64,000 bases of DNA, taken from the NCBI RefSeq assembly GCF_000374925.1, contig NZ_KB895541.1, positions 186,001 through 250,000 on the forward strand. Reading direction: 5' to 3'. The translations under genes were made by a program, and so were the position numbers. This DNA comes from Arthrobacter sp. 131MFCol6.1 (GTDB taxonomy: Bacteria > Actinomycetota > Actinomycetes > Actinomycetales > Micrococcaceae). Below are positions 1 to 8,262 of the stretch, in pieces. The notes beneath the pieces were generated by a model, which saw only the letters and a program-made list of their open reading frames with translations, was not told the origin of the DNA and searched no databases. Position 1 is the stretch's first letter; each line of letters opens with the position of its first letter.

Positions 1-1
1 G

Positions 2-1000
2 CTGTCCCGGCCCGAGGTCCACGTCCAGGCGATCACGTGCACCGCCGGGAACGTCGGGGCCCGGCAGGTGGCGCTGAACAACCTGGCCCTGCTGGAGCTC
101 TGCGGCCGCGAGGGCATCGAGGTGGCCATCGGCGCCGAAGTCCCGCTGGAGATCCCGCTGGTCACCACCGAGGAGACCCACGGGCCGCAGGGCATCGGCT
201 ACGCCGAACTGCCGCCGCCGCACCAGCAGATCTCGGCACGGCACGCCGTCGACGTCTGGGTGGAGGAGGTGCGGGCGCACCCGGGGGAGCTCACCGGCCT
301 GATCACCGGACCGCTGACCAACTTCGCCCTCGCCCTGCGCCGGGAACCGGAACTTCCCCGGCTGCTCAAGGGACTCGTGATCATGGGCGGCAGCTTCTAC
401 TACCAGGGCAACACCACCCCGACGGCCGAATGGAATACTTCGGTGGACCCGCATGCCGCCAAGGAGGTGTTTGCCGCCTACCGGGGCCTGCCCGAGGACA
501 AGCTGCCGATCCTGTGTGCCCTGGAAATGACCGAGCGGATCGAGATGCTCCCGGAGCACCTGCGCCGCCTCGGCGAGGCCGCCGGCGCCCCGGAGCCCGA
601 ACTCGTCCTCCCGGAGCAGCCCGAAGGCCAGCGCAGCCAGTCCGGGAACCCCCTCGTCGCCTGCCTGTCCGACGCCCTGCGCTTCTACATGGAATTTCAC
701 CGGCTCTATGACCAGGGCTATGTGGCGCACGTGCACGACGCCTTCGCGGCCTGCGCCGCCGCGGGGCGCACACCGTTCGCCACCCGGCTGGCCACGGTCG
801 ACGTCGAAACGGATTCGCCCCTGCTGAGGGGCACCACGGTGGCCGATTTCCGCGGGCTGTGGGGGCTGGCGCCGAACGCCAGGATCGTCTCCGACAACAA
901 CCCCGGGCACTGCTTCGACGAATTGATTTCCTCGGTCGGCGCCCTCGCGCACGCGGTGGGACCCGGGCGCCGATGGGCTGAAGCCGGACATCCTTGCTGA
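2..1000 (+). CDS. Inosine-uridine preferring nucleoside hydrolase, 5' end cut by window edge
   Basis: This family cleaves the N-glycosidic bond of nucleosides to a free base and ribose in the cytoplasm. About 332 residues are visible. The stretch ITCTAGNVGARQVALNNLAL resembles the conserved early part of the fold (family members have a 'T...GN' turn there), and the metal and ribose site is suggested by NTSVDPHAAKEVF and by HVHDAFAA near the C-terminus, in the place of the family's HDP segment. The N-terminal DTDPGxDD calcium motif lies outside the window, so an earlier start codon must exist upstream; the internal GTG at 68 is not the true start. The gene is followed by an ECF transporter on the same strand, which suggests a shared role in nucleoside salvage. 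The base preference cannot be read from the sequence. Confidence 0.85.
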   Translation: MSRPEVHVQAITCTAGNVGARQVALNNLALLELCGREGIEVAIGAEVPLEIPLVTTEETHGPQGIGYAELPPPHQQISARHAVDVWVEEVRAHPGELTGLITGPLTNFALALRREPELPRLLKGLVIMGGSFYYQGNTTPTAEWNTSVDPHAAKEVFAAYRGLPEDKLPILCALEMTERIEMLPEHLRRLGEAAGAPEPELVLPEQPEGQRSQSGNPLVACLSDALRFYMEFHRLYDQGYVAHVHDAFAACAAAGRTPFATRLATVDVETDSPLLRGTTVADFRGLWGLAPNARIVSDNNPGHCFDELISSVGALAHAVGPGRRWAEAGHPC

Positions 1001-1038
1001 GTCAAGGCGGGGAGTGCCCGGGCGGGCCTGCAGATCGC

Positions 1039-1063
1039 TAGAATGGTCGCCGCTCGCTAGGAT
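1039..1063 (+). promoter_or_regulatory. Two -10-like boxes in a direct repeat before the ECF S gene
   Basis: TAGAAT (1039-1044) and TAGGAT (1058-1063) sit in a repeated context, cgctagaatggt and cgctaggatggt, 19 bp apart. Both match the actinobacterial TANNNT -10 pattern. No convincing -35 box was seen at 17 bp. The first codon of the S gene is 65 bp further on. They could also be half-sites of a regulator. Confidence 0.35.
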
Positions 1064-1127
1064 GGTAGCTGCGCCGAGGTGACATGAGGCGGAACTTGTT
1101 GCACCCAGCCAAAGGAACACCCCCCCC

Positions 1128-1949
1128 ATGTCACAGCCAGCCCTGACCATCACTGCCCCTGGACAGGCGGCCGGCCGCAGGCGCCGCCTGCTCGAAATCG
1201 CCGGCGCCGCCGCGATCGCCGCCACGTACGTCTTCCTGGTGCTGACCCAGCCCGCGGACATTGCCAACGGCCCGGCAAGTTTCTCGGCCCTCGTCGCCCT
1301 CGGCGGCTTCCTGCTCGGTGCTGTGCTGCTGATTGTGGCCGTCCTGCCGGCGCTTCCCACCTCCACCGTGGTCCTGATCCCGGTGGCCCTGGTCCTGAAC
1401 GTCGTCCTCGGCCAGCTGATGGGCAGCACGGGCCTGCCGTTCTACATCGACGCGATCGGCACCGTCCTGATCGCCGTCCTCGCCGGGCCGGCCGCCGGTG
1501 CCGCCACCGGCGCGCTGAGCAGCATCGTCTGGTCCTTCTTCAACCCCACTGTCCTGCCGTTCGCCGCCGGTGCCGCCCTCATCGGCTTCCTCGCCGGCAT
1601 GGCCGCCCGCGGCGGCCTGTTCCGCCGCTTCTACCTCGCCCCCGTCGCCGGCTTCGTCACCGGCATCCTGGCAGGCGTCGTCTCCGCCCCGATCGCCGCG
1701 TTCGTCTTTGGCGGCACGTCAGGGCTGGGTACCGGGGCGATCGTCAGCGCCTTCCGCGCCATGGGGGACACCCTCCTGGCCGCCATCACCAAGCAGGCGC
1801 TGATTTCCGACCCCATGGACAAGGCGATCGTCTTCACCATCGCGGCGCTGCTCGCCTATGCCCTGCCCCGCCGCACCACCTTCCAGTTCCCCTTCGTGCG
1901 GCGCTACCGGGTGCTCGCCGGCAAGGCCCCGGCAGCGCCGGACGCCTGA
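1128..1949 (+). CDS. ECF transporter substrate-binding (S) component
   Basis: This is a polytopic membrane protein of 273 residues with about six to seven hydrophobic segments. The segment VLGQLMGSTGLPFYIDAIGT followed by alanine- and glycine-rich helices (GPAAGAATGALSSIVWS) is typical of ECF S components annotated as energy-coupling factor substrate-specific subunits. It would bind the substrate in the membrane and dock on the T subunit encoded next. The ATG is preceded by AAAGGAAC and a run of C. The T gene begins 56 bp after the stop, so an S-T-A operon is likely. Substrate is unknown; the upstream nucleoside hydrolase makes a nucleoside or purine-related substrate the first guess, by context only. 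Confidence 0.8.
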   Translation: MSQPALTITAPGQAAGRRRRLLEIAGAAAIAATYVFLVLTQPADIANGPASFSALVALGGFLLGAVLLIVAVLPALPTSTVVLIPVALVLNVVLGQLMGSTGLPFYIDAIGTVLIAVLAGPAAGAATGALSSIVWSFFNPTVLPFAAGAALIGFLAGMAARGGLFRRFYLAPVAGFVTGILAGVVSAPIAAFVFGGTSGLGTGAIVSAFRAMGDTLLAAITKQALISDPMDKAIVFTIAALLAYALPRRTTFQFPFVRRYRVLAGKAPAAPDA

Positions 1950-2005
1950 GCCCCGCGGCGGCTGCGGCACTCTGACACTGACACAGCGACTCTGACACGG
2001 CGACC

Positions 2006-2764
2006 ATGACACCGCGTCTGCACCCCTTCACCACGCTGACCCTCGCCGCGTGCGCCGCCGGCGTCACGACGGCGGCCGCGTACTGGCCGCTGTCTGTCGC
2101 CGTGGCCCTCGCTGCGGTGGCCCTTGCCGCGCGCCGTGGAGTCGCGGGGCGCGTCCTGACCGCCGGAGCGGTGATCCTGACGCCCCTGTGCCTGTCCCTG
2201 CTGGTGCTGCACGGCCTCTTCTTCCCAGAGGGCCAGACCGTGCTGGCCCAGTGGGGCCCGGCCAGGGTCACGGCCGAGGGCCTGGGCTTCGCGCTGGAGC
2301 TCGGAACGCGGACCACGGCCTGCGTGCTGGTGTTCCTGCTCTTTTCCTTCACCGTGAGCGTCCCCGACCTCGTCTCGGCCCTCGCCGGTCGCAGGATCCC
2401 ACCGCAGTTCGGCTTCGTCCTGGCCTCCACGCTCACCCTCCTGCCCGCCGTCGCGGGCCGCCTGGACCGGATCCGGCAGGCCCAGGAAACCCGCGGGATG
2501 GTGGTCGGACGTGGCCTGTTGTCACGGCTCGGCGCCCTCCGCCTGCAGATGGTGCCGCTGGTCCTTGCCCTGATCGACGACGCCGGCAGCCGCGCCCAGG
2601 CGCTCGACGCCCGCGGCTTCGGCAGCCCGGGACCCCGCACCAGCTACCGCGAAGTCGCCGACCCGCCCGCCCAGCGGCTCTTCCGGGCCGCCGTGCTCGT
2701 GCTCGCGGCGGCCGCTGTCGCCAGACGGATTGTGGCCTCCTGGCCTGCCGGGGTGCCGTCATGA
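2006..2764 (+). CDS. ECF transporter transmembrane (T) component, CbiQ/EcfT family
   Basis: This is a 252-residue membrane protein that would couple the S component to the ATPases. It has an N-terminal set of hydrophobic helices and the two family signature sites, seen here as AQETRG near residue 163 and ALDARGFG near residue 199; these Ala-Arg-Gly motifs are the coupling helices that bind the ATPase grooves. The stop overlaps the ATPase start in an ATGA, showing translational coupling. Several hydrophobic segments come early (residues 10-75 and 100-125). The length is normal for this family. Confidence 0.88.
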   Translation: MTPRLHPFTTLTLAACAAGVTTAAAYWPLSVAVALAAVALAARRGVAGRVLTAGAVILTPLCLSLLVLHGLFFPEGQTVLAQWGPARVTAEGLGFALELGTRTTACVLVFLLFSFTVSVPDLVSALAGRRIPPQFGFVLASTLTLLPAVAGRLDRIRQAQETRGMVVGRGLLSRLGALRLQMVPLVLALIDDAGSRAQALDARGFGSPGPRTSYREVADPPAQRLFRAAVLVLAAAAVARRIVASWPAGVPS

Positions 2765-4344
2765 CGGCCACCACCCGAACCGCGCTGCAGATCCGGATTG
2801 AGGCGTTCACATTCCACGGCGAGGACACCCCGGTGCTAACGGACACCGCGCTCTCGGTCACGCCGGGTTCGCTGACCGCCGTCCTGGGCGGCTCCGGGAG
2901 CGGAAAATCCACGCTGGGCAAACTGTTGGCCGGCTGGCTCCGGGCCGGTCACGCCGGACAATTCCGCGGCAGCCTGGAGCTCGGCGGCACCGTGCTGGAA
3001 TTCCGCGGCGTGCCCGACGACCCCCGGATCAACCCCGCCGAGTGGTCCCGGCGCGTGGCCTTCGTTCCGCAGGACGCCGCGGCGATGCTCTCCTCGGTGC
3101 GCGCCACAGTCGCGGAGGAGCTGGCCTTCGGCCTGGAAAACCGCGCGACGGCCCGGGAGGACATGCTCCGCGCGGTGGAGCGCACCGCCGCCCGCACGGG
3201 ACTCTCACGCCTGCTGGACCGGGACCCGGCCACGCTCTCGGGAGGCGAGCTGCGCCGGCTCGCCGTGGGCTGCGCCGTCATCACGGAACCAGACGTGCTC
3301 ATCCTGGACGAGCCGCTGGCATCGCTGGACGCGGCCGGAGCCGCGCAAGTCGAGGATCTGGTCCGCAGCCTCCGCGGCACCGGGACCGGCGTCGTCCTGC
3401 TGAGCCAGGCGGCGGACCGGTTCGCCGGGGAAGCCACGCACTGGACGATTCTTGACGCCCAGACGGCGCTCGACGGCGGGACGGTCACCGCGGCCGGGAC
3501 GCCCGCGCAGCTGGCCGGTTCGGCCGAACTGGAGCGCGCTGGAGTGATTGGCCCACACGGGCCCGGCGGCATTGGGTCGGGCGCCGTAGGGTCCGCTGGG
3601 TCCGGCGTTGCCGCCGGAGGCCGCCGGCCCGGTCCGGTGCCGGCGGCGGCGCCCGGTCCCGCGCCGGCATCGCTGGAACTGCGCGGGGTTGGGTTCGGCT
3701 ACGCCCGGGACCCGCGGCTGCCCGGGACCGGTGCGCAGGACCGGGTCCTCCGGGACGTGGACTTCGCCGTGCGCCCGGGCGAGATCATCGCCGTGACCGG
3801 GCCCAACGGCGCCGGCAAATCGACACTGCTGCGCCATTTCAACGGACTGCTCCGGCCCACGGAAGGGGACGTGCTGGTCTGCGGCCGCAGCATTGCCGGC
3901 GTGCCGGTGGGAAAAGTCGCGGCCTCCATGGGCCTGTTGTTCCAGCACCCCCGGGACCAGCTCTTCGAACGGACTGTCCTGCGGGAAGCGGCATTCGGAC
4001 TCCGGCAGCTGTTCGGGAAAGCCGGCGCCGAGGCCAGGTCCCGGGCGGCGCTGGCCGAGGTGGGCCTGTCCGGTACCGAGGAGGCTCACCCCGCTGAACT
4101 GTCCGCCTCTCAGCAGCGGCTGCTCGCCCTGGCCACGGTCCTGGCCCGCGAACCGGCAGTGTTGGCCCTGGACGAGCCGACCGTCGGGCTGGACCGGCAC
4201 GGGCTCGAGGCGCTGCAGGGCGCCGTCGGCCGCGCCGCCGCGCGGGGCGCCGCCGTCGCCATGGTCACCCATGACCTGGAGTACGCACGGAGGAACGCGC
4301 ACCGCGTCCTGGAACTCAGCGGCGGGAGCCTGCGGGACATCTGA
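2761..4344 (+). CDS. ECF transporter ATPase, two ABC domains fused in one chain
   Basis: This is a 527-residue protein with two ABC ATPase domains, equivalent to EcfA and EcfA' joined by an Ala/Gly/Pro-rich linker near residues 265-300. Domain 1 has Walker A GGSGSGKST (43-51), signature LSGGE and Walker B VLILDEPLASLD. Domain 2 has Walker A GPNGAGKST near residue 346, Walker B VLALDEPTVGLD and a switch histidine in MVTHD. The signature of domain 2 reads LSASQQ instead of LSGGQ, so one composite ATP site is probably altered, as is common in asymmetric ABC pairs. The ATG at 2761 overlaps the T gene stop. The open frame extends further upstream but that part is a shadow of the T gene. Confidence 0.9.
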   Translation: MTATTRTALQIRIEAFTFHGEDTPVLTDTALSVTPGSLTAVLGGSGSGKSTLGKLLAGWLRAGHAGQFRGSLELGGTVLEFRGVPDDPRINPAEWSRRVAFVPQDAAAMLSSVRATVAEELAFGLENRATAREDMLRAVERTAARTGLSRLLDRDPATLSGGELRRLAVGCAVITEPDVLILDEPLASLDAAGAAQVEDLVRSLRGTGTGVVLLSQAADRFAGEATHWTILDAQTALDGGTVTAAGTPAQLAGSAELERAGVIGPHGPGGIGSGAVGSAGSGVAAGGRRPGPVPAAAPGPAPASLELRGVGFGYARDPRLPGTGAQDRVLRDVDFAVRPGEIIAVTGPNGAGKSTLLRHFNGLLRPTEGDVLVCGRSIAGVPVGKVAASMGLLFQHPRDQLFERTVLREAAFGLRQLFGKAGAEARSRAALAEVGLSGTEEAHPAELSASQQRLLALATVLAREPAVLALDEPTVGLDRHGLEALQGAVGRAAARGAAVAMVTHDLEYARRNAHRVLELSGGSLRDI

Positions 4345-4362
4345 CTAGGGCAGCGGGGTGGG

Positions 4363-4482
4363 CGCGAGGCTGCCCGCGTCCACCTGCAGGCCATGGGCCC
4401 GGAGGTCACGGAGATCCGGGACAGCCGGTGGCTTAACTTCAAGGACCCCGACGGCAACATGCTGATGATCTGCGAGTGCTAG
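4363..4482 (+). pseudogene. C-terminal remnant of a VOC (glyoxalase/bleomycin-resistance fold) gene
   Basis: Directly after the ATPase stop, and in the same frame, the DNA encodes about 40 residues ending in a stop at 4480-4482. They include VTEIRDSRWLNFKDPDGNML, which is the usual last beta strand of a VOC protein (FxDPDGN followed by hydrophobic residues). No start codon or N-terminal half is present between 4345 and this segment. It reads as the tail of a gene lost by deletion, probably when the present junction with the ECF operon formed. Confidence 0.75.
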
Positions 4483-4526
4483 CAGTGCCATGGCGCCACC
4501 GGCATGGACCGGCCCTCACGAAAGCA

Positions 4527-4562
4527 GCGCCGCCGCCCGGACCAAAGTCCGGGCGGCGGCGC
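4527..4562 (-). terminator. Strong hairpin between convergent genes
   Basis: Two perfect 16-bp arms (4527-4542 and 4547-4562) flank a 4-nt loop (caaa). The hairpin lies just after the fadB stop on the minus strand and can also serve the plus-strand ECF operon. There is no T tract. Confidence 0.7.
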
Positions 4563-4590
4563 CAACAAGGGCGGGAGCGGGTGAAGTGCT

Positions 4591-6783
4591 TTAGACCGGT
4601 TCTGAGGCCACGCCGGGGGCCAGGAATTTCTTCCCGTTGACCCGCTCCGAGGCGCCCACCCGGTCCAGATACGGGGTGATGCCGCCCAGGAACATCGGCC
4701 AGCCCGCGCCGAGGATCATGCACAGGTCAATGTCCTCGGGGCCGGCCACGACGCCCTCCTCGAGCATGAGTCCGATTTCCTCCGCCAGCGCGTCCTGCGT
4801 CCGGCGCAGCACCTCCTCGCCGGTGGACGGGCTGCTGCCGAAGGTCATCAACGCCAGCGTTTCGGCCGGGATGAACGGCTTGCCGTCCGGACCCGGCACG
4901 AGTGCCCCATTCTGAACGGCCCAAATGGACTTCACACCGTTGTCGATCAGAGCCTGCAGGTTCTCTGAAACCCTGAAGCGGTCCCCGAACGCCGCGCGCA
5001 GCGATTCCTGGACGTGCTGCGCCACGGGAAGGCCCACCATGGCGCCGAGCACAAACGGCGTCATGGGCAGGCCCATCGGCCGCAGCGCGTTGTCTGCCAC
5101 GTCCGCGGGTGTGCCCTCGTCGAAAGCCGCGGTGACTTCGCCCATGAGGCGCAGCAGGACGCGGTTGACCACAAACGCCCTGGCGTCCTTGACCAGCACG
5201 GCGGACTTCTTGAGCCCCTTGGCGAGCTCGAACGCGGTGGCCAGCACGGCGTCGTCGGTCTTCGGTGCCCGCACGATCTCCAGCAGCGGCATCACGGCCA
5301 CCGGGTTGAAGAAGTGGAAGCCGACCAGGCGCTCCGGGTGCTCAAGGTCCGCCGCCATCGCTGTGACGGACAGCGAGGACGTGTTGGTCGCGAGGATGCA
5401 CTCGTCCGAGACGATCGCCTCGACTTCCTTGAAGACCTGCTTCTTGACGTTGAGTTCCTCAAAGACGGCCTCGATGACGAAGTCGGCGTCGGCGAAGGCC
5501 TCCTTGGAAACGGATCCCGTGACCAGCGCGCGGGTGCGGTTGGCGGCGTCGGGGCTGATCCGGCCCTTCGCCAGCAGTTTGTCCACCTCGGCGTGGACGT
5601 AGCCCACGCCCTTGTCCACGCGGGCCTGGTCAATGTCCGTGAGCACCACCGGAACCTTGAGCTGGCGGGCGAAGAGCAGGGCCAGCTGGCTCGCCATCAG
5701 TCCGGCGCCCACGATGCCGATCTTCGTCACCGGTCGGGCGAGCTTGCGGCCCGGGGCGCCGGCGGGGCGCTTGGAGCGCCGCTGCACGAGGTCCAGGAAG
5801 GCGTAGACGGTGGAGCGGAACTCGTCGGTCTGCATCAGGTCCGCGAGCGTCTCGCATTCGAGCTCAGCGGACTGCGCCTGGGTCAGGGTGCGGTTGGCCT
5901 CCATGACGTCCAGGACCTTGGCGGGCGCCGGGGAAGCGTTGGAGGTCTTGGCCTCCACGAACGCCCGGCCCTTGGCGACGGCGGCCGCCCAGCGGGCGGC
6001 GACCTCCGGAGCGGACGGGTCCACGGCGTTCGCCCGCTCCGGCGCCACGGCACCGGCAATGACTTTCGCGGCCCAGGCCAGGGACTGTTCCACAAAGTCG
6101 GCCGGCTCGAACATCGCGTCCGCCATGCCCAGCTGGTAGGCCTGCGGCCCGGTCAGCGTGCGGTTGTTGCTCAGCGGGTTTTCGATCATGACTTTGAGTG
6201 CGTTCTCCGGCCCGATCAGCCGCGGCAGGATGTAGACCCCGCCCCAGCCCGGGATGAGTCCGATAAACGCCTCGGGAAGGGCCAGTGCGCCGGCGACGGT
6301 GGAAACCGTGCGGTAGGTGGACTGCAGCGCGATCTCCAGGCCGCCGCCCAGGGCCAGGCCGTTGATGAACGCGAAGCTCGGCACGCCCAGGCCGGCCAGG
6401 GTGGAGTAGACGTCGTGGCCCAGCTGGGCCATCCACAGGCCCTGTTCACGTCCGCTGACGGACTTGACCGTGGACAGGTCGGCGCCGGCCACGAGGAAGT
6501 ACGGCTTGCCGGTGACGCCGACGCCGACAATCTCGCCGCGGGCGGCGCGTTCCTTCAGCCCTTCCAGGACCGTGCCGAGTTCGATCAGCGTGTTGGGTCC
6601 GAGCGTGGTGGGCTTGGAGTGGTCCAGATCGTTGTCGAGGGTGACCAGCGCGAAGGTGCCGGGGCTTTTGCCGTCAGTCGTCTTCCCACCTACGGCGGGT
6701 AGTTCGATGTCCTGGACATAGGAGTGGGTGACCGTCTCGTTCGGGAAGAGGTCGGCAAGCTTGCGGAAATCAGCGGCGCTCAT
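4591..6783 (-). CDS. fadB: Multifunctional enoyl-CoA hydratase / 3-hydroxyacyl-CoA dehydrogenase (fatty acid oxidation alpha subunit)
   Basis: This 730-residue protein should hydrate 2-enoyl-CoA and oxidise 3-hydroxyacyl-CoA with NAD during beta-oxidation. The N-terminal crotonase part contains FINGLALGGGLEIAL (oxyanion hole region) and PEAFIGLIPGWGG. The dehydrogenase part has the Rossmann motif GIVGAGLMASQLAL, then LATNTSSLSVT and GFHFFNPV with the catalytic histidine. The ATG at 6783 overlaps the thiolase stop in ATGA; an upstream extension of the open frame is an antisense-like shadow and is rejected. It forms the classical alpha/beta beta-oxidation pair with the thiolase. The name fadB is by architecture; fadJ-type is equally possible. 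Confidence 0.93.
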   Translation of the reverse strand: MSAADFRKLADLFPNETVTHSYVQDIELPAVGGKTTDGKSPGTFALVTLDNDLDHSKPTTLGPNTLIELGTVLEGLKERAARGEIVGVGVTGKPYFLVAGADLSTVKSVSGREQGLWMAQLGHDVYSTLAGLGVPSFAFINGLALGGGLEIALQSTYRTVSTVAGALALPEAFIGLIPGWGGVYILPRLIGPENALKVMIENPLSNNRTLTGPQAYQLGMADAMFEPADFVEQSLAWAAKVIAGAVAPERANAVDPSAPEVAARWAAAVAKGRAFVEAKTSNASPAPAKVLDVMEANRTLTQAQSAELECETLADLMQTDEFRSTVYAFLDLVQRRSKRPAGAPGRKLARPVTKIGIVGAGLMASQLALLFARQLKVPVVLTDIDQARVDKGVGYVHAEVDKLLAKGRISPDAANRTRALVTGSVSKEAFADADFVIEAVFEELNVKKQVFKEVEAIVSDECILATNTSSLSVTAMAADLEHPERLVGFHFFNPVAVMPLLEIVRAPKTDDAVLATAFELAKGLKKSAVLVKDARAFVVNRVLLRLMGEVTAAFDEGTPADVADNALRPMGLPMTPFVLGAMVGLPVAQHVQESLRAAFGDRFRVSENLQALIDNGVKSIWAVQNGALVPGPDGKPFIPAETLALMTFGSSPSTGEEVLRRTQDALAEEIGLMLEEGVVAGPEDIDLCMILGAGWPMFLGGITPYLDRVGASERVNGKKFLAPGVASEPV

Positions 6784-8099
6784 GCGGTGGCTCCAGTCTC
6801 GGTGGTCGTGGTCTCTGCCTGCTGTGCTTCGGTGGGTGCTTCGGTGCCGTAATCCGGGTGATGCGGGTTCTCCCAGATTACGGTGGCGCCCATGCCCAGG
6901 CCGATGCACATGGTGGTCATGCCAAAGCGGACCGAGGGGTCCTCCTCGAACTGCCGGGCCAGCTGGTTCATCAGCCTGACCCCCGAGGACGCCAGCGGGT
7001 GCCCGACCGCGATCGCGCCGCCATAGCGGTTGACCCGGGGGTCGTCGTCGGCGATCCCGAAGTGGTCCAGGAAGCTCAGGACCTGGACGGCGAAGGCCTC
7101 ATTGATTTCGAAGAGGCCGATGTCCGCGATGCCGAGTCCGGCGTTCTTGAGCGCCTTCTCGGTCGCCGGGACCGGGCCGATGCCCATGACCTCGGGTTCC
7201 ACGCCGGCGAAGGCATAGCTCACCAGGCGCATCCTGACCGGCAGCCCGAGTTCCTCGGCGGCATCGGAGGAGGCCAGCAGGGCGGCGGTTGCGCCGTCGT
7301 TCAGGCCCGCGGCGTTGCCCGCCGTGACCCGGCCGTGGGCGCGGAATGGCGTCTTGAGCGTGGCCAGGTCCCCGAGCGAGGTTCCGGGGCGCGGGGGTTC
7401 GTCCACGGTGTTGACCGTCCAGCCCAGGCCCGGCTTCATCGTGGCGACGGGCACGAGGTCGGGCTGGATCTGGCCGTTGGCGTAGGCTGCGGCGAGTTTG
7501 TCCTGCGAGGCGACGGCGTAGGCGTCGGTGCGGTCCTTGGTGATGGCCGGGAAGCGGTCGTGCAGGTTCTCGGCCGTGTTGCCCATGTTCAGCGCGGCAG
7601 GGTCCACGATCCGTTCGGACATGAAGCGCGGGTTGGGGTCCGCGCCGGCGCCCATCGGGTGGTTGCCCATGTGTTCCACGCCGCCGGCGATCACGACGTC
7701 GTACGCGCCGAAGCCGATGCCGCTCGCCGTCGTGGTGACGGCGGTCATGGCGCCGGCGCACATGCGGTCGATCGCGAAGCCGGGCACGGTGCGGGGGAGC
7801 CCGGCCAGCAGGGCGGCGGTGCGGCCGATGGTCAGGCCCTGGTCTCCCGTCTGGGTGGTGGCGGCGATCGCGACCTCGTCAATCCGGTCCGCCGGAAGCG
7901 AGGGGTTGCGGCGCATCAGTTCGCGGATGCATTTGACCACAAGGTCGTCGGCGCGGGTGCCGGCGTAGATGCCCTTTTCGCCGGCGCGGCCGAACGGGGT
8001 GCGGACGCCGTCGACAAAGACGACGTCGCGCACGGTCCTGCTTCTTCCGATGCTCGGGTTTGCGCTGCTGGGTTTTCCGCTGGTGCGGGCTTGGCTCAC
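6780..8099 (-). CDS. fadA: Acetyl-CoA acyltransferase (3-ketoacyl-CoA thiolase)
   Basis: This thiolase of 439 residues cleaves 3-ketoacyl-CoA with CoA to acetyl-CoA and a shortened acyl-CoA. The acyl-accepting cysteine is in IDRMCAGAMTAV, NEAFAVQ and GGAIAVGHPLASSG carry the conserved asparagine and histidine, and the second cysteine is in MCIGLGMGA. I choose the GTG at 8099 because GAGGAG lies 6 nt upstream; the frame runs about 80 codons further but without thiolase similarity. The N-terminus carries about 30 extra residues before VRDVVFVDGVRTPFGR. The gene is co-transcribed with fadB and its promoter carries a palindromic operator. Confidence 0.93.
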   Translation of the reverse strand: MSQARTSGKPSSANPSIGRSRTVRDVVFVDGVRTPFGRAGEKGIYAGTRADDLVVKCIRELMRRNPSLPADRIDEVAIAATTQTGDQGLTIGRTAALLAGLPRTVPGFAIDRMCAGAMTAVTTTASGIGFGAYDVVIAGGVEHMGNHPMGAGADPNPRFMSERIVDPAALNMGNTAENLHDRFPAITKDRTDAYAVASQDKLAAAYANGQIQPDLVPVATMKPGLGWTVNTVDEPPRPGTSLGDLATLKTPFRAHGRVTAGNAAGLNDGATAALLASSDAAEELGLPVRMRLVSYAFAGVEPEVMGIGPVPATEKALKNAGLGIADIGLFEINEAFAVQVLSFLDHFGIADDDPRVNRYGGAIAVGHPLASSGVRLMNQLARQFEEDPSVRFGMTTMCIGLGMGATVIWENPHHPDYGTEAPTEAQQAETTTTETGATA

Positions 8100-8201
8100 G
8101 GCGTACTCCTCATTGAGACATGGTGCCGGAACCGCGCTAGCGGCAATAAGCCCTGGGCAGGGGTTGCCACAGGCGGGAGGGTTCCGAACGACATCATGCA
8201 T

Positions 8202-8231
8202 TATGTTACTCGCCAGTAACATAGCTGGCAA
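8202..8231 (-). promoter_or_regulatory. fadAB promoter overlapped by a palindromic operator
   Basis: On the minus strand TTGCCA (8231-8226) and TAACAT (8208-8203) are separated by 17 bp. Over the spacer and -10 box lies a perfect inverted repeat TATGTTACT-cgcc-AGTAACATA (8202-8223, plus strand). A repressor bound here would block RNA polymerase. TetR-type regulators commonly control beta-oxidation genes in actinobacteria, but the regulator is not in this window. Confidence 0.65.
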
Positions 8232-8262
8232 GGAGCAATTGGGCAGCCCCGAAAAAGACGTG

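Noticed and set aside
2050..2760. Upstream extension of the ECF ATPase frame
   Set aside because: It lies inside the T component gene in another frame; the ATPase starts at the ATG overlapping the T stop.
5014..6702. Plus-strand frame of 562 codons over fadB
   Set aside because: Antisense shadow of fadB; rich in Gly, Arg and His as expected of such frames.
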